NCBI GenBank assembly: GCA_046727955.1
Contig: JBKPDO010000428.1
Coordinates: 1 to 30,564, forward strand
Origin: DASVXQ01 sp046727955
Lineage (GTDB): Bacteria; Actinomycetota; CALGFH01
Reading direction: 5' to 3'
DNA: 30,564 nucleotides
A model generated the notes under the pieces. It had not been told where the DNA came from. It made no database searches and saw only the letters and a list, made by a program, of their open reading frames with translations. Below are positions 1-6,406 of the stretch, in pieces. The translations under genes were made by a program, and so were the position numbers. Every line of letters starts with the position of its first letter. The first letter of the stretch is position 1.

Positions 1-8
1 CCATGCGG

Positions 9-50
9 GCATCGGCGGCGGCTCCTGGGCAAGGGAGGGGCCGCCGATGC
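9..50. repeat. 11-bp inverted repeat (hairpin) at window start
   Basis: Arms 9-19 and 40-50 (GCATCGGCGGC / GCCGCCGATGC) are perfectly complementary. Inside the 20-nt loop CTCC (22-25) can also pair with GGAG (34-37). It lies just downstream of the stop of the minus-strand gene at 100-486 and may end its transcript, but there is no U-run on that strand. Confidence 0.5.
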
Positions 51-99
51 TCTCTTGCTACCAGCCCGCCCGCAAGCCGGCTCCACACCACCCGGCCTG

Positions 100-486
100 T
101 TACCTCACCCCACCGGAAACCAGAACCGCGAAAGTCGAGTCGTAACCGATCGAACGGAACATCTCGCTGACTTCGCGCTTCTCTACCTCGGTGACCCCGG
201 CCTCCATGTCCAGCTCGAAGGGTGTGCCGTCCGGGCCGCGTGAGGGCGGCAATACGCTTCGCAGCGTCACAACGACCTTGCCCTCCGGGGTCTCCCGCCA
301 TTCCTCCGGCGTCATCTGCCACGACTCACCAGTTGGGAGCGCGATGTTGTAGGGGCCACCTTTCATCAGCTCGTCTTTGCGGTCTTGTTGCTCGGCGGTA
401 GGTGTCCAGAGGATTTCGGCTGTTACCGAGGGTTCCCGGTTAATGCTCAGCCGAACATCTGGACCCCCGAATGGTCCAAGCTTCAC
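100..486 (-). CDS. hypothetical protein, 128 aa
   Basis: I do not recognise this protein. It is about 128 residues, mixed alpha/beta in character, acidic, with no signal peptide, membrane segment or cysteine cluster. I chose the GTG at 486 because an AGAGG motif lies 9 nt upstream and because the in-frame extension to an ATG at 789 is Pro/Arg/Ser-rich and looks like translated noncoding DNA. It is followed by the hairpin at 9-50. Its promoter region (487-808) holds a perfect 12-bp palindrome. It may be cargo of the neighbouring integrated element or ordinary chromosome; nothing here decides that. Confidence 0.55.
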   Translation of the reverse strand: MKLGPFGGPDVRLSINREPSVTAEILWTPTAEQQDRKDELMKGGPYNIALPTGESWQMTPEEWRETPEGKVVVTLRSVLPPSRGPDGTPFELDMEAGVTEVEKREVSEMFRSIGYDSTFAVLVSGGVR

Positions 487-671
487 GGCGAGGTACCTCT
501 TTCGGCGTCGGCTGGGGCTTCGCGGCACAGTACCCCTCGGCTTCCAAGCGAGGCAACTGTGCGAATTGGCCGGACTTCCCAGCGGCAAGGCTGATCCAAG
601 CCTATGACCTGACGTGGTAGTTGGCGACCAGGCGGCGGAGCCGGGCGGGCGAGGTGCGCTCTGGGAATGGG

Positions 672-683
672 GCGTGTACACGC
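672..683. promoter_or_regulatory. perfect 12-bp palindrome, possible operator
   Basis: GCGTGTACACGC is a perfect palindrome in the otherwise featureless 487-794 interval, about 190 bp upstream of the GTG at 486 on the minus strand. The nearby GTGGGTACCAC is nearly palindromic too. No gene is seen in 487-794. Operator function is only inferred. Confidence 0.3.
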
Positions 684-794
684 TGACAGTGGGTACCACG
701 CCACGCCCCGGCTGGCGGCGGACTGGCGGCGACTGGTCGCCGCAGGGTCCGCCCGCCGGGCGGCTTGATCCTGTAGAGAAATTCCTCACAAATT

Positions 795-880
795 CGGGCC
801 AGGCTCAGGTGTCGTGTCCCGGCTGATGCTCGCCACGTCAAGCGTCAGGTGGGACACGACACGGGCCAGGCTCAGGCGTC
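795..880. repeat. compound direct plus inverted repeat
   Basis: A 19-bp sequence beginning CGGGCCAGGCTCAGG occurs at 795-813 and again at 862-880 with one mismatch. Between and overlapping them are perfect 12-bp inverted repeats, GTGTCGTGTCCC (809-820) and GGGACACGACAC (851-862). The block lies 50 bp downstream of the RibD-like stop on the minus strand. It could be a terminator hairpin with a 30-nt loop, or the footprint of a recombination or insertion event. Confidence 0.6.
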
Positions 881-930
881 AACGCTGCCGTGGTGCACTG
901 TTCGATCGATGCAGCAGCGACCGAGCATCC

Positions 931-1578
931 TCAACGCAACGGCGTTGCGGTCAGCCGCACGTCAGGGCCGATGCGTACGACGTCCTCCAGCCGGAAGCGC
1001 TTGGCGTCGGCGATGTTGGGCGCGCCAGGCCCGGCCAGCGCCGATCTGCCGCCGCCACCAATCAGGACCGGCGCGATGTAGGCCACCACCCGGTCGATCA
1101 GCCCGGCAGCCAGGAACGACCCGGCCAGGGTCGGGCCACCCTCGAGCAGGATCGCCCGCACCCCCCGCTCGCTGAGCGCCTTGAGCAGCAGGTCCAGGTC
1201 CAGGCCGGCATCCACCCGTGGCAGGCGCACGATCTCGGCGCGGCCTTCCAGGTGCGAGGCGTCGGCGTCGTCCGCCACCGCGATCAGCGTGGGCGCCGCG
1301 TCGTCCAGCACGCGGGCCGATGCCGGGGTGCGCGCGTTGCTGTCCACCACGATCCGCAGCGGCTGGCGGGTCACCACAGCGTCGCGCACCGCCAGCTGGG
1401 GGTCGTCGGCCTGCTGGGTGCCGGACCCCACCATCACCGCGCCGCACTCAGCCCGCAGCCGGTGCCCGTCGGCACGTGACTCTGCCGAGGTGATCCACTT
1501 GCTGGACCCGTCGGCCGCCGCGATCCGGCCGTCCAGCGAGGCGGCGCACTTCCAGACGATGAAGGGACGGTCACTCAT
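931..1578 (-). CDS. RibD C-terminal-type reductase (dihydrofolate reductase fold), 215 aa
   Basis: This is a stand-alone version of the reductase half of RibD, which in riboflavin synthesis reduces the ribosyl-aminopyrimidine with NADPH. The protein carries the family hallmarks: an N-terminal CAASLDGRIA segment, KWIT, the GSGT...ADDPQL block, and ILLEGGPTLAGSF followed by PVLIGG near the C-terminus. The deaminase half is absent, so it may be a single-function reductase or an unrelated DHFR-fold enzyme. The ATG at 1578 overlaps the stop of the upstream regulator (ATGA), with AAGGAG before it, so the two are translationally coupled. Longer in-frame starts lie inside the regulator gene and were rejected. 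Confidence 0.85.
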   Translation of the reverse strand: MSDRPFIVWKCAASLDGRIAAADGSSKWITSAESRADGHRLRAECGAVMVGSGTQQADDPQLAVRDAVVTRQPLRIVVDSNARTPASARVLDDAAPTLIAVADDADASHLEGRAEIVRLPRVDAGLDLDLLLKALSERGVRAILLEGGPTLAGSFLAAGLIDRVVAYIAPVLIGGGGRSALAGPGAPNIADAKRFRLEDVVRIGPDVRLTATPLR

Positions 1579-2918
1579 GCTGCATGCAACTCCTTGAGTA
1601 GCTGGCCGACTTGCGGCGTGGCTTCCCAGGGTGCGAGCCGGGTCCGGAGCTGGCCGAGTTCGGTGGTGATGCGCCGCGACCCGGTTGCCTCCGCGACGGC
1701 CAGTGCCTCCCACCCCTTGCGGACCGAGACGTCCGGGCTGCTGCTCAGGGCATACGCAGATGCCAGGCGCGCCAGGTAGACGCCGCGGTCCCGACGATGC
1801 ACGGAGGGCAACCTTGCCAGGCTGTCCTCCAACAGGTTGATCGCCCGATCGGGCCGGCCGAACTCGATCCAGGTTGCCGCTCGCTGGATCTCCACGTAGG
1901 CCGGCGTGCAGTAGCGCCCGGGTCCCTGGTCGCCTTCCTGCTGGCTGCGCTCGGCCAGCTGGACTGCGGCGTCCAGCGCTCGCTGGCAGGCGACCTCGTT
2001 GCCGGCCAGTGCGTGCCCAACCGCCTCCTGCTGCAGCGCCACCGCCCGGCCGCGGCTGGTCAGCCGGCGACGATGCTGCAACGCGCTCTGCGCCAGCCCG
2101 ATCGTGCGGGGCGCGTCCCGCGTGGCCGCGGCCTGATCGGCCTTGCGGACCAGCACGTACGACACCATGAGCGGGTTGCCGGCCTCCTGCGCCCACTCCA
2201 TCGCACGGTCGGCCCAGTGGGTGGCCGCCCGAGCGTTGCCGCTGTCCTGGTTGAGCCAGCTCGCAAACTCGGCATAGCGCGCGCCGACCTGCAAGAGGCG
2301 GACACGTTTGGCGCCGGCGATGTTGGGGAGCAGCTGCTGGACGAGGTCGAGGTGCCCGCCGGCCGTGCCCAGGACCGGGTGCGGACCCAGCAACCAGTCC
2401 GCGGTGCTGAGCTCCGGGAACGCGCGACTGAGGTGATCGGCAACCTCGCTGGCATGCGCGACCGGAACCACCGGAGCTCGCTGCAGGGACGCTCGTTCAA
2501 CAGCGGTCCCGGCAGCGAGGGCACCGAGGACCTGAAGGATGGCACGCCGGTTCACTTGATCTCCCCACAGCTCCCGCACGAACTCGTTCACGGACTCCGG
2601 CAGCAGACTGTCCGCTGATAAGTCGGCCGTCCCGGCCCTCCACTCCCCGGCTACTGTACGCGCAGCGTCCGCCGGGTCGGGACCCGCCAGCTCGACCAGG
2701 CCCAGCTCCTGAGCAGTCGTCGCGAACACCTGGCACAGCCGCTCCCGATAGAACGGGCTCGGTGTCCGCTTACCGACCTCCCAGCGGTACACCAGCTCCC
2801 GATCGGCTCGGGCGGTGCCTGGAAGCTGGTTGATGCAATCTGCAACCCGCTGCTGCGACCAGCCACGCAGAAGGCGGGCACGACGAAGCAGCTCATTCGG
2901 GCGCCGAGCTTCCTCCAT
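1575..2918 (-). CDS. XRE-family regulator with C-terminal helical (TPR-like) repeats, 447 aa
   Basis: Residues about 8-65 form a Cro/C1-type helix-turn-helix (LLRRARLLRGWSQQRVAD, then YRWEVGKRTPSPFYRERL). The rest is a long all-helical region with TPR-like repeats (paired Ala/Trp/Leu helices around residues 190-440). This architecture is common in actinobacterial pathway regulators that sense a small ligand or peptide. The start at 2918 has GAGGAG 5-6 nt upstream. It is divergent from the BldC-like gene at 3192 and coupled to the RibD-like reductase downstream, suggesting control of that enzyme and possibly of the element operon across the shared promoter region. The ligand is unknown. Confidence 0.85.
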   Translation of the reverse strand: MEEARRPNELLRRARLLRGWSQQRVADCINQLPGTARADRELVYRWEVGKRTPSPFYRERLCQVFATTAQELGLVELAGPDPADAARTVAGEWRAGTADLSADSLLPESVNEFVRELWGDQVNRRAILQVLGALAAGTAVERASLQRAPVVPVAHASEVADHLSRAFPELSTADWLLGPHPVLGTAGGHLDLVQQLLPNIAGAKRVRLLQVGARYAEFASWLNQDSGNARAATHWADRAMEWAQEAGNPLMVSYVLVRKADQAAATRDAPRTIGLAQSALQHRRRLTSRGRAVALQQEAVGHALAGNEVACQRALDAAVQLAERSQQEGDQGPGRYCTPAYVEIQRAATWIEFGRPDRAINLLEDSLARLPSVHRRDRGVYLARLASAYALSSSPDVSVRKGWEALAVAEATGSRRITTELGQLRTRLAPWEATPQVGQLLKELHAA

Positions 2919-2988
2919 CGCTGCTCCTCAAGCCGGGCAATCAAGACGCATCGTAGCCCCCGGTCACGACAGCGGAACGGCCTGGCCC

Positions 2989-3010
2989 ACAAGCGGCCTA
3001 CAAGCGGCCT
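2989..3010. repeat. tandem 11-bp direct repeat in divergent promoter region
   Basis: ACAAGCGGCCT occurs twice head to tail (2989-2999 and 3000-3010), followed by AC. A related AGCGGAACGGCCT lies just before. The site is in the 273-bp region between the divergent XRE regulator (start 2918) and BldC-like gene (start 3192). Direct repeats one helical turn apart suit a cooperative DNA-binding protein, such as either flanking regulator; binding is inferred. Confidence 0.45.
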
Positions 3011-3096
3011 ACCCGCGGCCCTGCCGACGTCCGGTGCACCTGCGGTTGGCTTGCGTTGCCATCAGCCGCAGCTCACAGGCGAGGGAGCCATCACCC

Positions 3097-3191
3097 GTTG
3101 AGACCGCGCAGGGCGCGAGAACCAGGTTCTGAAGAGTCGGGGCCGGGGCGGTAGCACGCCCCTAGAACCCCAGAGCATCGAGTGAGGTCCG
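3097..3191 (+). promoter_or_regulatory. leader of BldC cassette A, duplicated upstream of cassette B
   Basis: This stretch is homologous to 4264-4367. Shared blocks include CCGCGCAGGGCGCGAG, a GAAGAGT/GAAAGAGT segment, a GC-rich hairpin, CTAG, GCATCGAG and GAGTGAGGTCC just before the start codon. In this copy GGGGCG (3145-3150) pairs with CGCCCC (3157-3162) around a GTAGCA loop, and AGAACC/GGTTCT form a second small palindrome near 3118-3130. It probably contains the promoter and 5' leader of the cassette. GTGAGG serves as ribosome-binding site. Confidence 0.5.
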
Positions 3192-3410
3192 ATGCACCAG
3201 CAGTCTGCTCGGCCTGCGCCGAGCGCCGCCACCTTCCTGCACCCAGCCGAAGTGGCCGCCATCCTGCAGGTCTCCCCCAAGACCATCAGCCGCTGGGCCC
3301 AACAAGGCCTACTGCCCTACCAGGGCACCCTGGGCGGCCACCGCCGCTACCCCGAACCCGTCATCCGCGAGCTGCTGGCCTCCCTGAGCGAGGAGGTGCG
3401 CGCCTCGTGA
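3192..3410 (+). CDS. BldC-like small MerR-type DNA-binding protein, copy A (72 aa)
   Basis: The protein matches the BldC family in size and pattern: a short tail, then PAEVAAILQVSPKTISRW, AQQGLLP and TLGGHRRYPEPVIREL. BldC proteins are minimal winged-helix regulators that bind direct repeats cooperatively. The ATG at 3192 follows GTGAGGTCCG. The gene ends in a GTGA overlap with an excisionase-like gene, and the same two-gene arrangement recurs at 4368-4831. In an integrated element this pair plausibly controls excision and expression of the operon. It is unlikely to be the chromosomal developmental bldC because it is duplicated and embedded among element genes. Confidence 0.8.
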   Translation: MHQQSARPAPSAATFLHPAEVAAILQVSPKTISRWAQQGLLPYQGTLGGHRRYPEPVIRELLASLSEEVRAS

Positions 3411-3676
3411 CCGCTTCCCATCCTGTCCCCTCCCCAACCTCGGCCGGGTCGGTGCTGGACGGCGACCCCCGCATCCTGATCCCGCTTCCTGAGGTGGCCG
3501 AGCGACCGGGGATCTCCCGCTGGCGGGCCTACAAGCTGGCCCGCTCCGGGCGCCTGCCCACCACCCGCCTCGGCGCCTGCGACCTGCACGTCCCCGCCGC
3601 CGTCTGGCGCCGCATCGAGCAAGAAGACCTCCCCCTGTGCCGAATGGGGGTGGGCGTGCGTGAGCAGCCGCGATGA
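3407..3676 (+). CDS. excisionase-like helix-turn-helix protein, copy A (89 aa)
   Basis: Starts at a GTG that overlaps the stop of the BldC-like gene (GTGA). The core (LPEVAERPGISRWRAYKLARSG, then RLPTTRLG and HVPAAVWRRIEQ) is a MerR/excisionase-type winged helix and is clearly homologous to the protein at 4583-4831. Such proteins act as recombination directionality factors or repressors. Compared with copy B, this one has CDL where copy B has NLY, and an extra C-terminal tail that overlaps the next gene by 17 nt. The role in excision is inferred from family and from the integrase at the far end of the operon. Confidence 0.65.
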   Translation: MTASHPVPSPTSAGSVLDGDPRILIPLPEVAERPGISRWRAYKLARSGRLPTTRLGACDLHVPAAVWRRIEQEDLPLCRMGVGVREQPR

Positions 3677-4169
3677 CCAGCTCACCGCCCACATCCGCCG
3701 GCTCGGCAACCACGCCTTGAACGAGCTGCTAATCCAGCTCCCCAAGCCCCGGTTCGCCGCCCTAGTCGCGATCGCTCTTGCCCGACCGGTCCTGCCGGCC
3801 GGCCTGGTGCTGCGGTTCGAGCAGACCCAAGGCGTCGACGGCTGGACGGTGGTGGCGTGCGCGCCCCACCGGCAGCTCGGCACCGTCACCCGCCACCAGG
3901 ACCCGAATGGCCGGATGGCCTGGCGAGCCTGGAACCGGGCCGGCGACCGGGTCCAGGTTGCCGGCGTCTGCTGGTGGCGGCGTCGGCTGGAGGCCGCCAC
4001 CGCGCTGGCCTGGGTCACCCCCCTGAGCGGGGCCCGCTGCCTGGCTCTAGCGGCCTATGTCCGCGCCCTCGCCGACGGCCAACTGCATGAGCTGCTGGTC
4101 GGGCTGCCCCGCGACCGGTACGACCGGCTGCTGGAGGCCGCCTTTGCGCCCCAGGGGACGGCCGCATGA
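3660..4169 (+). CDS. hypothetical protein with an internal helical repeat, 169 aa
   Basis: Not recognised. The GTG start overlaps the previous gene by 17 nt. An Ala/Leu-rich helical motif occurs near both ends: LNELLIQLPKPRFAALVAIA near residues 20-40 and LHELLVGLPRDRYDRLLEAA near 141-161. Between them is a beta-rich section with several Trp residues (GWTVVACAPHRQLG, MAWRAWNRAGDRVQVAGVCWW). No membrane segment or zinc cluster is visible. The duplicated motif suggests an intragenic repeat or an internal pseudo-symmetric fold. It sits between the two regulator cassettes and so may belong to the cassette A transcription unit. Confidence 0.6.
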   Translation: MSSRDDQLTAHIRRLGNHALNELLIQLPKPRFAALVAIALARPVLPAGLVLRFEQTQGVDGWTVVACAPHRQLGTVTRHQDPNGRMAWRAWNRAGDRVQVAGVCWWRRRLEAATALAWVTPLSGARCLALAAYVRALADGQLHELLVGLPRDRYDRLLEAAFAPQGTAA

Positions 4170-4261
4170 CCGCCCCCCAAGGTCAAGTGCTGCCCGCGCT
4201 GCGGCCCGGTCTACCCCCTACGCAATACGGGGCGCCACACGACCCGGGAGGGGCCATCTGA
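4166..4261 (+). CDS. possible 31-aa ORF, coupled; possibly a frameshifted zinc-ribbon remnant
   Basis: An ATG at 4166 overlaps the preceding stop (ATGA), giving a 31-residue ORF rich in Pro and Gly. If one base were removed from the run of six C at 4173-4178, the frame would instead give a KCCPRCG zinc-knuckle start. Either it is a tiny gene, a decayed one, or chance. It is followed directly by the leader of cassette B. Confidence 0.2.
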   Translation: MTAPQGQVLPALRPGLPPTQYGAPHDPGGAI

Positions 4262-4263
4262 CC

Positions 4264-4367
4264 AACTGAGATCCGCGCAGGGCGCGAGGAGTGAGGTCCC
4301 GAAAGAGTGGGACCGGGAGGCGCGGCAACGCCCCCGGCCCCTAGGCATCGAGAGTGAGGTCCCTCGG
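4264..4367 (+). promoter_or_regulatory. leader of BldC cassette B, homologous to the leader of cassette A
   Basis: Homologous to 3097-3191. A hairpin is kept although its sequence differs: CCGGG (4313-4317) and GGCG (4319-4322) pair with CGCC (4329-4332) and CCCGG (4333-4337) around a CGGCAA loop, with one bulged A. A second hairpin pairs GGTCCC (4295-4300) with GGGACC (4309-4314). GAGTGAGGTCC appears twice (4289-4299 and 4352-4362), the second acting as ribosome-binding site for the ATG at 4368. Confidence 0.5.
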
Positions 4368-4583
4368 ATGCACCCCAAGGGTGCTCGGCGTGCGCCGAGC
4401 GTGCAAGCACACCTTCGGACGGCGGAGGTCGCCGACCTCCTGCAGGTCCACTCCAAGACCGTCTCCCGCTGGGCCAAGCAGGGGCTGCTGCCCCACCTGC
4501 GGACCCTCGGCGGCCACCGTCGTTTCCCCGAGACCGCGATCCGCGAGCTGGCCGCCCGCCTGCACCAGGAGGTGCAGGGCTGA
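4368..4583 (+). CDS. BldC-like small MerR-type DNA-binding protein, copy B (71 aa)
   Basis: Paralogue of the protein at 3192-3410: TAEVADLLQVHSKTVSRWAK, QGLLPHL, RTLGGHRRFPETAIREL. The helix-turn-helix and GGHRR wing are intact, so it should bind DNA. It starts about 100 bp after the duplicated leader and ends in a TGATG overlap with its excisionase-like partner. Having two BldC paralogues in one element allows hetero-oligomers or split targets; which promoters they bind cannot be read from the sequence. Confidence 0.8.
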   Translation: MHPKGARRAPSVQAHLRTAEVADLLQVHSKTVSRWAKQGLLPHLRTLGGHRRFPETAIRELAARLHQEVQG

Positions 4584-4831
4584 TGCCGGCGCTCCCCGAC
4601 TCCCCCACCGCCGCGCCGCCTCGTTCCGTGCTGGACGGCGAGACCCGCGTGCAGCTGCCGCTTGAGGAGGCCGCGCGGCTGCTCGACATCTCCCGCTGGC
4701 TGGCCTACAAGCTCGCCCGCTCCGGACAGCTGCCCACCAACCGCGTTGGACGCAACCTCTACGTCCCGGTGGCGGTGCTGCGCCGCTTCGAGCAGGGCCT
4801 GCCCCTGGGCGGGGGCGGTGAGGTCGCATGA
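4583..4831 (+). CDS. excisionase-like helix-turn-helix protein, copy B (82 aa)
   Basis: Homologous to 3407-3676 (shared VLDG, LP..EAA, ISRW, AYKLARSG, LPT, VPVAVLRRFEQ). The fold expected is the winged-helix of excisionases, used as recombination directionality factors. The start ATG overlaps the stop of the BldC-like gene (TGATG) and the end overlaps the next start (ATGA). This copy looks the more complete of the two (DISRW and NLYVP core intact) and is the better candidate for the partner of the integrase at 18154-19653. Confidence 0.65.
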   Translation: MPALPDSPTAAPPRSVLDGETRVQLPLEEAARLLDISRWLAYKLARSGQLPTNRVGRNLYVPVAVLRRFEQGLPLGGGGEVA

Positions 4832-5040
4832 CCGCCGCTGGGAAGCGGTGCTCGTGCTGTGGGCAGGTCAAGCCGCTGGGTGGGTTCTATCGGCGTCGGC
4901 CGGGTGGCCCGTCTGGTTACTGCCGGGTCTGCCAGCGGCAGGTCAGCCGCGCGTCGCGGCAGCGGCGCATGCAGGACCTGGCCAGCCTGGCGCAGCTGCG
5001 CGCCCGTGACCGCGCGCGCAAGCGCCGCCGGGGGTGGTGA
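4828..5040 (+). CDS. small zinc-binding protein, 70 aa
   Basis: Cysteines at 8/11 (CSCCG) and 32/35 (YCRVC) frame a short loop with KPLGGFYRR, the pattern seen at the N-terminus of phage-type HNH nucleases and related zinc knuckles. The HNH core is missing and the rest is a basic helix (QRRMQDLASLAQLRARDRAR), so this is a stand-alone zinc knuckle that may bind nucleic acid. The start is ATGA-coupled to the gene before, with GTGAGGT just upstream. Function unknown. Confidence 0.6.
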   Translation: MTAAGKRCSCCGQVKPLGGFYRRRPGGPSGYCRVCQRQVSRASRQRRMQDLASLAQLRARDRARKRRRGW

Positions 5041-5046
5041 GGCCGC

Positions 5047-5334
5047 GTGAGTGAGCTGCTGGAGCTGCGCATCATCGGCGCCCCCGACGCCGCCGAGCAG
5101 GCCGTGACCCAGCTGCAGGAGCTGCTAGACCTCGACCGCCAGGGCGGTCCCTACCCCAGCCGCAAGAACCCAGGCCTGGTCCGCTACTACCTCACCGGCC
5201 GGCTGCGCCGGCGCGGCCGGCCAACCGCCGGCGGTCCAGACGAGCACGTCTGGGACACCAACGGCGTCTGCCAACGCCACGGCGGCTACTGCTCGATGGC
5301 GCCCAGCAGCCCCAATGGCGATGAGGTCCGATGA
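5047..5334 (+). CDS. hypothetical protein, 95 aa (DUF3970-like N-terminus)
   Basis: GTG start at 5047. The first 55 residues (LELRIIGAPDAAEQAVTQLQ, then PYPSRKNPGLVRYYLTG) form a beta-alpha-beta unit that resembles DUF3970, a short actinobacterial family seen on mobile elements, from memory. The C-terminal part has a WDTNGVCQRHGGYC segment with two Cys and two His that might bind a metal. It ends ATGA-coupled to the next gene. The role is unknown. Confidence 0.55.
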   Translation: MSELLELRIIGAPDAAEQAVTQLQELLDLDRQGGPYPSRKNPGLVRYYLTGRLRRRGRPTAGGPDEHVWDTNGVCQRHGGYCSMAPSSPNGDEVR

Positions 5335-5921
5335 CCGCCACCGCTGGCCGGGTCTGCTGGGTCGACGTCGAGTGGGACCGCTTGCAGGCCTCGGACGGGA
5401 TCAGCCGCTACGGCGCCTACCTGCGCGGCCACGCCGAGGAGTTCGAGCCGTGGTACGGCGAGGAGGCCCCGGACGGGATCACCCGAGAGCCGGGCGAGTT
5501 CGCCGCCGCGGCGTTTCGGGTGGCAACCGGGCCGATCATGAGCCCCGGCTACGTGCGCTGGCACCCCCGCGTGCTGGACTTCAAGGTCAGCCGCGGCGAC
5601 AACCCCGAGCCGGGCCGGCTGGTCTGCCAGGTCACCCTGGCCACCTCGCTGCCTATGTGGCTCAACTCCCCCTGGTGGAGCTGGACGTCCTACATGGGGC
5701 GGGACTGGTGCGAGCCCGACGAAGACCGCCACGCCGCCCTGGCCAGCCTGGTGCTGCGCTGGCCACTGCCGATCACCGACCTGCCCCGGCCGCAGACGCC
5801 ACGCCGGCCGGGCGTGCCGAACCTGGCTGACGCGAAGGCCTCGGTGCGCGCCCTGGTGGCCGCGATCAACGCCATCGCCGGGCCGGTCCTGCTCAAGCTC
5901 GAGGGTGGTAAGCACCGGTGA
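5331..5921 (+). CDS. hypothetical protein, 196 aa
   Basis: Not recognised. The ATG overlaps the preceding stop and follows GATGAGGTCCG, the same ribosome-binding pattern used for the BldC-like genes. The protein is acidic in its N-terminal half and unusually rich in Trp (for example WLNSPWWSWTSYMGRDW around residues 110-126), with no signal peptide or membrane helix. The last 40 residues (NLADAKASVRALVAAINAIA) look like one amphipathic helix. It is GTGA-coupled to the WhiB-like gene that follows. Confidence 0.6.
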   Translation: MTATAGRVCWVDVEWDRLQASDGISRYGAYLRGHAEEFEPWYGEEAPDGITREPGEFAAAAFRVATGPIMSPGYVRWHPRVLDFKVSRGDNPEPGRLVCQVTLATSLPMWLNSPWWSWTSYMGRDWCEPDEDRHAALASLVLRWPLPITDLPRPQTPRRPGVPNLADAKASVRALVAAINAIAGPVLLKLEGGKHR

Positions 5922-6172
5922 GCGCCGCGCTGTTCCCTACCTCGGCCGGCTGGCGGGAACGGGCAGCCTGCGCGCGACCCGGGATCGACCCGGAGTGGTT
6001 CTTTCCCGAGCAGGGCAAGAGCGCCCGGCGCGCCAAGCGGATCTGCGCCCGCTGCCCCGTCCAGGCGCCGTGTCTGGCTGACGCGCTGGCCGTCCCGCCG
6101 CACCTGGACGACGGCATCCGCGCCGGGACCACTGCCAGGGAACGTGAGCGGCTGCGGAGGCGAGCCCGATGA
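5918..6172 (+). CDS. WhiB-like iron-sulfur regulator 1, 84 aa
   Basis: The four cluster cysteines are at residues 18, 43, 46 and 52 in the WhiB spacing (AACARPGIDPEWFFPE, then AKRICARCPVQAPC). WhiB proteins hold a [4Fe-4S] cluster and bind the principal sigma factor to alter transcription, often in response to redox or NO. The usual G(V/I)WGG turn is changed to GIRAGTT, followed by the basic RERERLRRRAR tail. It starts at a GTG overlapping the previous stop. Mobile elements and phages of Actinobacteria often carry such proteins, and this element has a second one at 13731. Confidence 0.88.
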   Translation: MSAALFPTSAGWRERAACARPGIDPEWFFPEQGKSARRAKRICARCPVQAPCLADALAVPPHLDDGIRAGTTARERERLRRRAR

Positions 6173-6406
6173 CCGCCGCCGAGGCCTCCGCCCCCGCTCC
6201 CCCGCCCCGGCCGCTGCACCGAGTCCAGTGCCCCTGCGAGTGGGTCGGCTACCGCCGCAACCCACACTGCCGCCCCTGCCCCGCCTGCGCCGCCGAGGCC
6301 GCCAAGCTCCAGGCGGTGTGGCTGGCCGGCTGCGCCCCCCACCGTGGCCGCTGCTGCTACCTGGTCGAGATCCGCCCCGCCTACCGCCACGCCCGGCACT
6401 ACCTGG

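Noticed and set aside
487..794. Additional genes between the first small gene and the compound repeat
   Set aside because: Open frames here are Arg/Pro/Gly-rich on every strand with no ribosome-binding site or domain; only the 12-bp palindrome stands out.
931..2196. A 421-aa protein containing the RibD-like domain
   Set aside because: The first half overlaps the XRE regulator in another frame and has no domain; the ATG at 1578 is coupled and fits the family start.
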